From Pseudomonadota bacterium (GTDB taxonomy: Bacteria > Pseudomonadota > Alphaproteobacteria > Acetobacterales > Acetobacteraceae), in assembly GCA_021784255.1 (NCBI GenBank), contig JAJXSZ010000178.1, forward strand, positions 1-6,591: a stretch of DNA of 6,591 nt. Direction: 5' to 3'. The notes under the pieces are model-generated. The model was not told the DNA's origin. It saw nothing but the letters and a program-made list of their open reading frames with translations, and ran no database searches. The position numbers were made by a program, and so were the translations under genes. Positions 1 through 5,759 of the stretch are shown piece after piece. Every line of letters begins with the position of its first letter. Position 1 is the first letter of the stretch.

Positions 1-418
1 GCAGGGTGGGAAGAAATGGATCGTCAAGCCCGGCGACGGCCTCGGCGAGCGGAAGATCGCGGTCTTGGCAGGCGGCGCGGACGGTGGCGTCGAACCGGGC
101 GGCGGCGCGGTCGAAGGCGGCGAGCTCGGCCGGCGTCGCCCAGCCCGAGGCCAGGCGCAGGCGGCGCTGGCGGAAAGCGGCCTGGTGCAGCGCCGCGCCG
201 GCGGCGGCGGCGAGCGGAACCAGCGGGTTGCGCTCAGCGTCGTGCAGCCAGGCGGCGCCGGCATCGAAACGGCCGGAGGCGAGGCGGCGCGTCCAGGCGC
301 GTCCGCCCGGGCGCGTGCCGGCTTCCAGCACGACATGGGCGATCCCGAGGGAGCGCAGCCGGCGCGCGGCGGCGATGCCGGCCGCCCCCGCGCCCACGAT
401 GGCCACATCCGTCTCCAT
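1..418 (-). CDS. FAD-dependent amine-oxidase-type oxidoreductase, N-terminal part (3' end outside window)
   Basis: The first 139 residues of a flavoprotein are visible, and the frame runs off the left edge without a stop. The protein opens with a Rossmann dinucleotide-binding fold: VAIVGAGAAG has G9, G11 and G14 of GxGxxG, the acidic E32 ends strand 2 (VVLEAG), and R36-PGGR follows. GxGxxG, then E, then RPGGR is the FAD-binding signature of the flavin amine oxidase/protoporphyrinogen oxidase superfamily. DAGAAWLHDAERNPL at about 52-66 also resembles the amine-oxidase start of the substrate domain. The likely role is oxidation of an amine or similar substrate by a soluble enzyme, as there is no signal peptide. 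The substrate cannot be told because the C-terminal half is missing. The ATG at 416-418 is preceded at 8 bases by AAGGG (427-431), inside a perfect 17-base tandem repeat. It is divergent from the SMP-30 gene, with 155 bases between the starts. Confidence 0.85.
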   Translation of the reverse strand, partial: METDVAIVGAGAAGIAAARRLRSLGIAHVVLEAGTRPGGRAWTRRLASGRFDAGAAWLHDAERNPLVPLAAAAGAALHQAAFRQRRLRLASGWATPAELAAFDRAAARFDATVRAACQDRDLPLAEAVAGLDDPFLPTL

Positions 419-452
419 CGTCCCTGCCCTTCGCCCGTCCCTGCCCTTCGCC
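419..452. repeat. Perfect 17-bp tandem duplication carrying a ribosome binding site
   Basis: The 17 bases CGTCCCTGCCCTTCGCC occur twice without mismatch, at 419-435 and 436-452. They lie immediately upstream of the flavoprotein ATG at 416-418. On the minus strand each copy contains AAGGG (427-431 and 444-448). The proximal copy sits at a normal 8-base distance from the start codon. The duplication is probably a slippage event, and the effect on translation is unknown. Confidence 0.85.
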
Positions 453-558
453 CTGCGTTCCCGTGCGCCCGGTGCCGTTCGCCTCGCACCCCATGCCGGG
501 CGCCCCTTTCCGTCCCCGCGCCGATGCGCCAGCATCGCGCCCGAACCGGCCGGACGCC

Positions 559-565
559 AAGGAGG
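559..565 (+). promoter_or_regulatory. Shine-Dalgarno deciding the SMP-30 gene start
   Basis: AAGGAGG at 559-565 lies 8 bases before ATG 574 and 5 bases before an adjacent in-frame GTG at 571. The spacing favours ATG 574. It also argues against the much longer open frame that continues upstream to position 16, which has arginine/proline-rich, non-protein-like composition. Confidence 0.8.
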
Positions 566-573
566 AACGTGTG

Positions 574-1512
<939 letters not shown>

Positions 1513-1536
1513 GCACGCGCGGCGGTGCGGGAGGCG

Positions 1537-1566
1537 ATGTCGTTGTCTGATCGGAATCCGCAATGA
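1537..1566 (+). other. Possible 9-codon leader ORF overlapping the thioesterase start
   Basis: An ATG at 1537 opens a nine-codon frame (MSLSDRNPQ) ending in TGA at 1564-1566, which overlaps the thioesterase ATG at 1563-1565. GGGAGG at 1529-1534 precedes it by only 2 bases, which is too close for good initiation. The thioesterase itself has only weak purine sequence upstream (CGGAA), so ribosomes ending here could restart on it. Chance occurrence is quite possible. Confidence 0.2.
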
Positions 1567-2000
1567 CCGGGCTCGAATACCTGCACGCGATGATCGCGGG
1601 CAAGCGCCCGGACGCGCCGCTGGCGACGCTGCTTTCCATCCGCCTCGTCGAGGCGCGGCACGGCCACGTGCGCTTCGAGGGGATGGCGGACGAGCGCTAC
1701 ACCAACCCCGCCGGCACGATCCATGGCGGCTGGACCGCTTCCCTGCTCGACAGCGCGGCCGCGCTTGCCGCCTTTTCGACGCTGCCGGCGGGCAAGACCT
1801 CGACCACGGCCGACCTGCACATGCATTGTCTGCGGCCGATCATGCCGGATGGCGGGATCGTGACCGGCGAGGGCAGCGTGATCAATGCCGGGCGGACGCT
1901 GATCCTCGCCCAATCGCGGGTGCTGGATGCGGCCGGCCGGCTGCTCGCGCACGCGACCTCGACCTGCGTGGTCCTCGACCTCAAGAAACGTTCGCGATGA
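1563..2000 (+). CDS. PaaI-family hotdog-fold thioesterase (145 aa)
   Basis: This is a single hotdog-fold domain of the PaaI/YdiI acyl-CoA thioesterase family, which hydrolyses aryl- or acyl-CoA thioesters, usually as a tetramer in the cytoplasm. The key segment is NPAGTIHGGWTASLLDSAAA (48-67). H54-G55-G56 begins the central helix, and D63 lies nine residues after the histidine. This is the spacing of the catalytic Asp and preceding His in E. coli PaaI. The strand TTADLHMHCLRPI (81-93) and the closing strands GRTLILAQSRVLD and HATSTCVVLD complete the fold. An in-frame TGA lies at 1548-1550, so ATG 1563 is the only standard start, although the ribosome site is weak. It follows the SMP-30 gene by 50 bases, probably in one operon. 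The preferred acyl group is unknown. Confidence 0.9.
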   Translation: MTGLEYLHAMIAGKRPDAPLATLLSIRLVEARHGHVRFEGMADERYTNPAGTIHGGWTASLLDSAAALAAFSTLPAGKTSTTADLHMHCLRPIMPDGGIVTGEGSVINAGRTLILAQSRVLDAAGRLLAHATSTCVVLDLKKRSR

Positions 2001-2083
2001 CGCGATCCATCCGTGCCATCCGCCGCCGGCCCGTCCGCCGCTGGACCGCCCGCCGCCGGTTCGGCACGCCGCAGGCGGGCTGA
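1997..2083 (+). CDS. Possible 28-aa arginine-rich peptide, ATGA-overlapped with thioesterase
   Basis: The ATG at 1997-1999 shares bases with the thioesterase TGA (1998-2000), the arrangement used for translational coupling. The frame encodes 28 residues, ten of them arginine, in three clusters: RRR at 9-11, RR at 14-15 and RRR at 19-21. One tryptophan is at 16. It contains two copies of the 9-mer CGCCGCCGG (2021-2029 and 2051-2059). There is no independent Shine-Dalgarno and no recognisable family. High-GC sequence makes arginine runs by chance, so this is a weak candidate only. Confidence 0.2.
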   Translation: MTRSIRAIRRRPVRRWTARRRFGTPQAG

Positions 2084-2237
2084 CACGGGCCGGCGACGGC
2101 GGTGTCTGGCGCGCTGGCCGCGGAGTTCCGGGCGGCCAACCCCTGACCGCGCGGCCCAGGGCGAGGGATTATTCACTCCAGCCCCTCGCGAAACACCATT
2201 GCAGCCCGACCTTGCGGGGTGAACATTCGGCCGCGCC
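2084..2237 (+). promoter_or_regulatory. Gap upstream of the CBS gene with three inverted repeats
   Basis: No convincing protein-coding frame is seen here. Three inverted repeats are present. The first is TGGCCGC 2115-2121 with GCGGCCA 2132-2138 (7 bp, 10-base loop). The second is GCGAGGG 2161-2167 with CCCTCGC 2183-2189 (7 bp, 15-base AT-richer loop). The third is CCCG 2205-2208 with CGGG 2215-2218 (4 bp, 6-base loop). The first could end the thioesterase transcript, though it lacks a T run. The others could be a structured leader or operators for the CBS gene. I recognise no known riboswitch and no clear sigma-70 promoter. Confidence 0.35.
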
Positions 2238-2245
2238 AAAGGAGG
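2238..2245 (+). promoter_or_regulatory. Shine-Dalgarno of the CBS-domain gene
   Basis: AAAGGAGG at 2238-2245 is a near-perfect anti-16S match lying 10 bases before ATG 2256. It fixes the start of the CBS-domain gene and predicts strong initiation for the CBS-PsiE pair. Confidence 0.8.
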
Positions 2246-2255
2246 CGCAGAGGCC

Positions 2256-2687
2256 ATGCTGCTCAGCACCGTGTTGAAAGCGAAGGGCAACGACGTCATC
2301 GCCGTCGCCGAGGATGCCAAGGTGATGGATATCGCCCGGATCATCGCCACGCGGCGCATCGGCGCCGTGGTCGTCACCGACGGCGAGGGCAAGCTCGCCG
2401 GCATCGTCAGCGAGCGCGACGTGGTGAAGGGTCTGGTCGCGGGCAGCGGCAAGGTCACCGACATGATGGCGCGGGCCATCATGTCGCGCAACGTGATCAC
2501 CGCGACGCCGCAGACCACGGTCGAGGAGGCGATGGCGATCATGGACCGCGGCTATTTCCGCCACCTGCCGGTGCTGGACGGCGAGGCGATCGTGGGCATC
2601 GTCTCGGTGCGCGATACCGTGCGCGCGCATATCGAAAGCCAGGGGCAGGAAGTCGAGAGCCTCAAATCGTATATTTTCCGGGCATGA
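2256..2687 (+). CDS. Stand-alone tandem CBS-domain protein (143 aa)
   Basis: The protein is essentially one Bateman module: CBS1 at about 5-60 and CBS2 at about 71-125, with a short charged tail. Each CBS repeat ends in the nucleotide-contact motif G-h-h-S-x-x-D: GIVSERD at 49-55 and GIVSVRD at 114-120. The strand GAVVV and the segment FRHLPVLDG are typical. Such proteins bind AMP, ATP, S-adenosylmethionine or related ligands and act as energy or ligand sensors, usually by changing a partner's activity. No catalytic, DNA-binding or membrane part is fused here, so a partner in trans is expected. The adjacent candidate is the PsiE-family membrane protein, whose ATG overlaps this gene's stop (ATGA at 2684-2687). 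The start is set by AAAGGAGG 10 bases upstream. The ligand and the regulated process are not visible in the sequence. Confidence 0.92.
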   Translation: MLLSTVLKAKGNDVIAVAEDAKVMDIARIIATRRIGAVVVTDGEGKLAGIVSERDVVKGLVAGSGKVTDMMARAIMSRNVITATPQTTVEEAMAIMDRGYFRHLPVLDGEAIVGIVSVRDTVRAHIESQGQEVESLKSYIFRA

Positions 2688-3151
2688 ACCTCCGCCGGCC
2701 GATCCCGCTGGTGGCGCGAGCCGAGCGTGGCTTCCTGCACATCGAGCACGGTCTTTCGATCGCGATCGGCACGCTCCTTTCCATCACCGCGGTGCTGACG
2801 CTCGGCGCGGCGGCGATCACGCTATGGCAGGGGCTCAGGGTCGGCGGCGGCGAGGCAACGTTCTTCATCGTCATCGACCGCCTGCTGTTCGTGCTGATGC
2901 TGGCGGAGATCCTGCATACGGTGCGCGTCTCGCTCACCTCTGGTACGCTCGATGGCGAGCCATTCCTGATCGTCGGGCTGATCGCCTCGATCCGGCGCGT
3001 GCTCGTCATCACGCTGGAATCGTCGGAGTCGGTGCCGGGCAAGGCGCCGACGAACTTCGTACCGACCATGGTCGAGCTTGGCCTGCTCGGCGCCCTGATC
3101 CTGGTGATGGTGACGTCGATCTATCTGCTGCGGCGCGCGCGGGCCGTCTGA
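2684..3151 (+). CDS. PsiE-family four-helix membrane protein (155 aa)
   Basis: This is a small integral inner-membrane protein with four predicted hydrophobic helices at about 23-48, 60-80, 93-111 and 127-149. The segment EPFLIVGLIASIRRVLVIT at 92-110 is characteristic of the phosphate-starvation-inducible PsiE family. In E. coli, psiE is induced on phosphate limitation, but its molecular role is unknown. The short N-terminus is basic (RRPIPLVARAERG), and the C-terminus ends LLRRARAV, probably in the cytoplasm. The ATG at 2684 overlaps the CBS gene's TGA, and there is no separate Shine-Dalgarno, so translation is probably coupled to the CBS protein. I saw no Pho box, so phosphate control cannot be assumed. 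PsiE family membership is likely; function remains unknown. Confidence 0.8.
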   Translation: MNLRRPIPLVARAERGFLHIEHGLSIAIGTLLSITAVLTLGAAAITLWQGLRVGGGEATFFIVIDRLLFVLMLAEILHTVRVSLTSGTLDGEPFLIVGLIASIRRVLVITLESSESVPGKAPTNFVPTMVELGLLGALILVMVTSIYLLRRARAV

Positions 3152-3152
3152 G

Positions 3153-3178
3153 CGCGGCCGGGGCGCACCGCGGCCGCG
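3153..3178. terminator. GC-rich hairpin between convergent genes
   Basis: CGCGGCCG at 3153-3160 pairs perfectly with CGGCCGCG at 3171-3178, an 8-bp stem with a 10-base loop. It begins two bases after the PsiE TGA and lies 26 bases beyond the stop of the convergent hydrolase gene. There is no T run on either side, so it is not a classic intrinsic terminator. It could still stabilise 3' ends or separate the two convergent transcripts. Confidence 0.4.
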
Positions 3179-3203
3179 GGTCGCGCCGCCGTAACGGGGC
3201 AGA

Positions 3204-4151
3204 TCAGGCCGGCAGGTGCAGGACCTGGCCGGGGCGGAAGGCGGCGAAGCCCACGATGCCCGCGCGGGCACAGGCTGCGGCAAGGCGCTCGGCCGGTTCC
3301 GCGATCGCTTCGTCGGTGAGATGGAAGGTGCCCCAGTGGTGGCCGATGCCGTGCCGCGCTCCGAGCAGACGGAAGGCAGCGACCGCTTCGTCAGGGTCGA
3401 TGTGCTGCGCGCGCATGAACCAGCGCGGCGCATAGGCACCGATCGGCAGCGCGGCGAGCAGCGGCTCACCGAACCGCCTGCGCAGTTCGGCGAAGAGGCC
3501 GCCGTCGTGAAAGCCGGTGTCGCCGATATGCACGATCACGCCCGCCGGTGTTTCTAGGACGTAACCGCACCAGAGGGCGCGGTTGCGGTCCCAGGGCGTG
3601 CGGGCGGACCAGTGATGGCAGGGGATGGCGTGGACGCGCACGCCGGGCGCGATCTCGACCGCCTCGCCCCAGTCGAGCTCGTGGGCGCCACCGGGGACGG
3701 CGCGGGCATTGCCCAGCGGGGCGATGGTCCGGCGCGGGCGCAAGCGGCGCAGCGTAGCCCGGTCGAGATGGTCGTAATGGCCGTGGGTGACGAGCACCGC
3801 GTCCAGTTCCGGCAGGTCCGCGAGCGCGACGCCCGGCACGTTGCGGCGAAAGGGACCGGCGAAGCGGAACGGGCTGGCGCGATGGCTCCAGACGGGATCG
3901 ACCAGGATGCTGACCCCGGCGACCTGGTAGAGCAGGGTCGCGTGGCCGACCAGGGTCGCACGCAGCGCGTCGCTGCGCGGCGGCGGGCGGTCGCGGAAGG
4001 GCGAGGGAAAAGTGCGTGGCCATGCCACCCGCCCCGCGAGGCGCCAGCGCAGCAGTTCGGTGCGCGAGCGCCCGTGGGCACGCTGCCACGGGCTGAAAAA
4101 GTGCCGGCCATCGAAATGCGCGGGCCAGGGCGTGGGCAGGGGCGCGGTCAG
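3204..4151 (-). CDS. NAPE-PLD-like metallo-beta-lactamase-fold hydrolase, non-standard start
   Basis: This zinc-dependent MBL-fold hydrolase (UlaG/NAPE-PLD-like group) probably cleaves a phosphodiester or similar bond. Counting from GTG 4028, it has THGHYDHLD at 81-89 (H82, H84, D86, H87), CHHW at 137-140, GDTGFH at 169-174 with bridging D170, and HHWGTFHLTDE at 230-240. AQHIDPDEAV at 207-216 follows GAYAPRWFM, as in this group. GTG 4028 is the first standard start, but the frame is open upstream. It encodes HFDGRHFFSPWQR and ELLRWRLAGRVAWP, the N-terminal motifs I expect in full-length homologues. No ATG, GTG or TTG occurs in frame upstream of 4028 as far as I read (about 4260). The CTG at 4149-4151 overlaps the deaminase TGA (CTGA) and is proposed as a coupled start, giving 315 residues. 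CTG 4137-4139 is a second option. The substrate is unknown. Family is secure; start is uncertain. Confidence 0.85.
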   Translation of the reverse strand: MTAPLPTPWPAHFDGRHFFSPWQRAHGRSRTELLRWRLAGRVAWPRTFPSPFRDRPPPRSDALRATLVGHATLLYQVAGVSILVDPVWSHRASPFRFAGPFRRNVPGVALADLPELDAVLVTHGHYDHLDRATLRRLRPRRTIAPLGNARAVPGGAHELDWGEAVEIAPGVRVHAIPCHHWSARTPWDRNRALWCGYVLETPAGVIVHIGDTGFHDGGLFAELRRRFGEPLLAALPIGAYAPRWFMRAQHIDPDEAVAAFRLLGARHGIGHHWGTFHLTDEAIAEPAERLAAACARAGIVGFAAFRPGQVLHLPA

Positions 4152-4546
4152 CGCTGGTAGGGCGTGGGCAGGAGTTGCGAGACCGGCACCGCCAGGTCCG
4201 GGCCGACGATCACGCGTGCCGCGGGATGGTGGTCGAGCAGCAATTCGCGGCAGCGGCCGCAGGGCGGCACGATCGCGGGCGGGCCCGGCGGTTCGTCCGG
4301 CTTGGGCTGGCGGACGGCAACGATGGCCTCGACCTCGCGAACGCCCTCGAGCAGGGCGCGCCCGATCGCCACCGCCTCGGCGCAGGTTGCCATACTGCCC
4401 ACCGTGGTGCCGAGATGGATGCCGGTGACGATGCGCCCATCCGAGCCGCGCACGGCCGCTGCGACCGTGTGCCAGAACGGCCGGTAATGTGCCGCCAGCA
4501 CGGCCCGGGCCGCCTCGATCAAGGCCAGGTCGGCCGGCGCGAGCAC
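4148..4546 (-). CDS. Divergent cytidine-deaminase-like zinc hydrolase (132 aa)
   Basis: This protein belongs to the cytidine deaminase superfamily, which removes the amino group from cytidine-like bases using a Zn-bound water. The zinc site is complete: C55-A56-E57 (TCAEAVAIG, E57 as proton shuttle) and PPCGRCREL with C96 and C99. The length matches single-domain tetrameric cytidine deaminases and blasticidin-S deaminase. It lacks the N-x-E ribose-binding motif that normally precedes CAE; the region reads GIHLGTTVGSMATCAE. The substrate may therefore not be plain cytidine. The start is GTG 4546, nine bases (three codons) after the recA TAA and in the same frame, with no visible Shine-Dalgarno. 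This implies dependence on recA translation. The TGA at 4148-4150 overlaps the proposed CTG start of the hydrolase. Deaminase fold is confident; the substrate is open. Confidence 0.87.
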   Translation of the reverse strand: MLAPADLALIEAARAVLAAHYRPFWHTVAAAVRGSDGRIVTGIHLGTTVGSMATCAEAVAIGRALLEGVREVEAIVAVRQPKPDEPPGPPAIVPPCGRCRELLLDHHPAARVIVGPDLAVPVSQLLPTPYQR

Positions 4547-4555
4547 GCGGCGCGC

Positions 4556-5581
4556 TTACTGCGCGTCCTCGGTCTCCGGCTCGCCCATCAACGCGTCGGC
4601 GACGATTCCCGCCTGCTCGCGAATGCGCACCTCGATCTGGTTGGCGGCGTCGGGATGGTCGCGCAGGAACTGCTTTGCGTTCTCGCGGCCCTGGCCGATG
4701 CGCTGGCTGTCGAAGGAGAACCAGGCGCCGGATTTCTCGACCACATTCGCCTTCACGCCGAGGTCGATCAGCTCGCCGGTCCGGCTGATGCCTTCGCCGT
4801 ACATGATGTCGAATTCGACCTGGCGGAACGGCGGGGCCATCTTGTTCTTCACCACCTTCACCCGGGTCTGGTTGCCGACGGCCTCCTCGCGCTCCTTGAT
4901 CTGGCCGATGCGGCGAATCTCCATGCGCACGGAAGCATAGAATTTCAACGCATTGCCGCCCGTCGTTGTCTCGGGGTTGCCGAACATGACGCCGATCTTG
5001 AGGCGGATCTGGTTGAGGAAGACGAGCAGCGTGTTGGAACGGCTGACCGAGCCCGTGATCTTGCGCAGGGCCTGGCTCATCAGCCGGGCATGCAGGCCGA
5101 CATGGGAATCGCCCATTTCGCCCTCGAGCTCGGCGCGGGGAACCAGCGCCGCGACCGAGTCGATGACCAGCACGTCGATGGCGCCGGAGCGGACCAGGGT
5201 ATCGGCGATCTCGAGCGCCTGCTCGCCGGCGTCGGGCTGGGAGATCAGCAGGTTATCGACATCGACGCCGAGCTTGCGCGCATAGCCGGGGTCGAGCGCG
5301 TGCTCGGCGTCGACGAAGGCGCAGGTGCCGCCGCGCTTCTGGGCCTCGGCGATGGCATGCAGGGCGAGTGTGGTTTTTCCGGACGATTCAGGGCCATAGA
5401 TCTCGACGATACGGCCGCGCGGCAGGCCGCCGATGCCCAGCGCCATGTCCAGCCCCAGCGAACCGGATGGGATCACCTCGATCGCCTCCGATGGGCGGGC
5501 GCCCATGCGCATGATCGAGCCCTTGCCGAAGGCACGCTCGATCTGTGCCATCGCGGCATCGAGCGCCTTGTTCTTTTCCAT
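4556..5581 (-). CDS. recA: RecA recombinase (341 aa)
   Basis: RecA forms ATP-dependent filaments on single-stranded DNA, performs strand exchange and triggers LexA self-cleavage in the SOS response. The sequence is near-canonical. Walker A is GPESSGKTT at 63-71, the catalytic glutamate is E93 (FVDAEHALDP), and Walker B is LVIDSVAAL with D141. Loop L2 follows NQIR at about 190-208 (KIGVMFGNPETTTGG), and KFYASVRMEIRRIG and VVKNKMAPPFRQVEFDI are typical. The C-terminal domain ends in the usual acidic tail (EPETEDAQ). ATG 5581 has GGAGA five bases upstream, and an in-frame TGA at 5609-5611 with no other standard start between supports it. The gene is led by a LexA-boxed promoter. A deaminase gene and an MBL hydrolase gene follow directly, instead of alaS, which I recall as a common alphaproteobacterial neighbour. 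No intein or frameshift is present. Confidence 0.98.
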   Translation of the reverse strand: MEKNKALDAAMAQIERAFGKGSIMRMGARPSEAIEVIPSGSLGLDMALGIGGLPRGRIVEIYGPESSGKTTLALHAIAEAQKRGGTCAFVDAEHALDPGYARKLGVDVDNLLISQPDAGEQALEIADTLVRSGAIDVLVIDSVAALVPRAELEGEMGDSHVGLHARLMSQALRKITGSVSRSNTLLVFLNQIRLKIGVMFGNPETTTGGNALKFYASVRMEIRRIGQIKEREEAVGNQTRVKVVKNKMAPPFRQVEFDIMYGEGISRTGELIDLGVKANVVEKSGAWFSFDSQRIGQGRENAKQFLRDHPDAANQIEVRIREQAGIVADALMGEPETEDAQ

Positions 5582-5677
5582 CTCTCAGTCTCCGCGCGAA
5601 TCCGGTTGTCTCAGGTCTCGCCGCACACTGCACGCGCCAAAAGCGGGACACAATCGCCGCGGGGAGGTTGGTGTTAA

Positions 5678-5705
5678 CTTATCGTTCTTTTTTTGTTCTT
5701 GTCAC
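5678..5705 (-). promoter_or_regulatory. recA promoter with -35 and -10 elements
   Basis: Reading leftwards, GTGACA (5700-5705; consensus TTGACA) is followed after 16 bases by GATAAG (5678-5683; four of six matches to TATAAT). The 16-base spacer is almost entirely the LexA box. Transcription would begin near 5670, leaving a 5' untranslated region of about 90 bases before ATG 5581. Confidence 0.6.
5684..5698 (-). promoter_or_regulatory. Alphaproteobacterial LexA (SOS) box
   Basis: GTTCTTTTTTTGTTC at 5684-5698 is exactly GTTC-N7-GTTC, the direct-repeat LexA operator established for Alphaproteobacteria (GAAC-N7-GAAC on the recA coding strand). It lies between the proposed -35 and -10 elements of recA, about 100 bases before the start codon, where a bound repressor would block RNA polymerase. 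The spacer is an unbroken run of seven T. Confidence 0.85.
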
Positions 5706-5717
5706 GCCCCGCAGCGG

Positions 5718-5743
5718 AAAAAACGCCCGCGCCCCGGCCGGGG
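5718..5743 (-). terminator. Possible terminator after the enolase-superfamily gene
   Basis: On the minus strand the palindrome CCCCGGCCGGGG (5732-5743) is followed after 8 bases by six T (5718-5723). It lies 16 bases past the dehydratase TGA and just before the recA promoter. The stem is short once a loop is allowed, and the T run is not adjacent, so termination may be weak. Confidence 0.35.
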
Positions 5744-5759
5744 TTGAGGTCCGGGCCGT

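Noticed and set aside
16..573. Open frame continuing upstream of the SMP-30 start
   Set aside because: The upstream part is arginine/proline-rich, lies antisense to the flavoprotein, and is cut off from the real gene by a strong Shine-Dalgarno before ATG 574.
2197..2227. Possible promoter TTGCAG-N17-AACATT before the CBS gene
   Set aside because: Only about half the positions match sigma-70 consensus, and matches this weak are common by chance.
1697..2630. Long minus-strand frames of 281 and 153 codons opposite the thioesterase and CBS genes
   Set aside because: They are antisense to well-recognised proteins, have no matching family and no ribosome site, and have low-complexity composition.
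2822..3469. Minus-strand frame of 215 codons spanning the PsiE gene and the end of the hydrolase gene
   Set aside because: It crosses two supported genes in the wrong frame or strand and shows no protein-like motif.
3612..4160. Plus-strand frame of 182 codons opposite the hydrolase
   Set aside because: It is antisense to the MBL catalytic motifs and its composition is typical of a shadow frame.
5582..5670. Possible riboswitch or structured leader in the recA 5' untranslated region
   Set aside because: I could not find a stable stem set or any known riboswitch motif; a leader of about 90 bases is not unusual by itself.
4175..5677. A 500-codon open frame on the + strand opposite recA and the deaminase
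   Set aside because: It is antisense to two clearly conserved proteins and has no recognisable domain. Long antisense frames are expected at this GC content.
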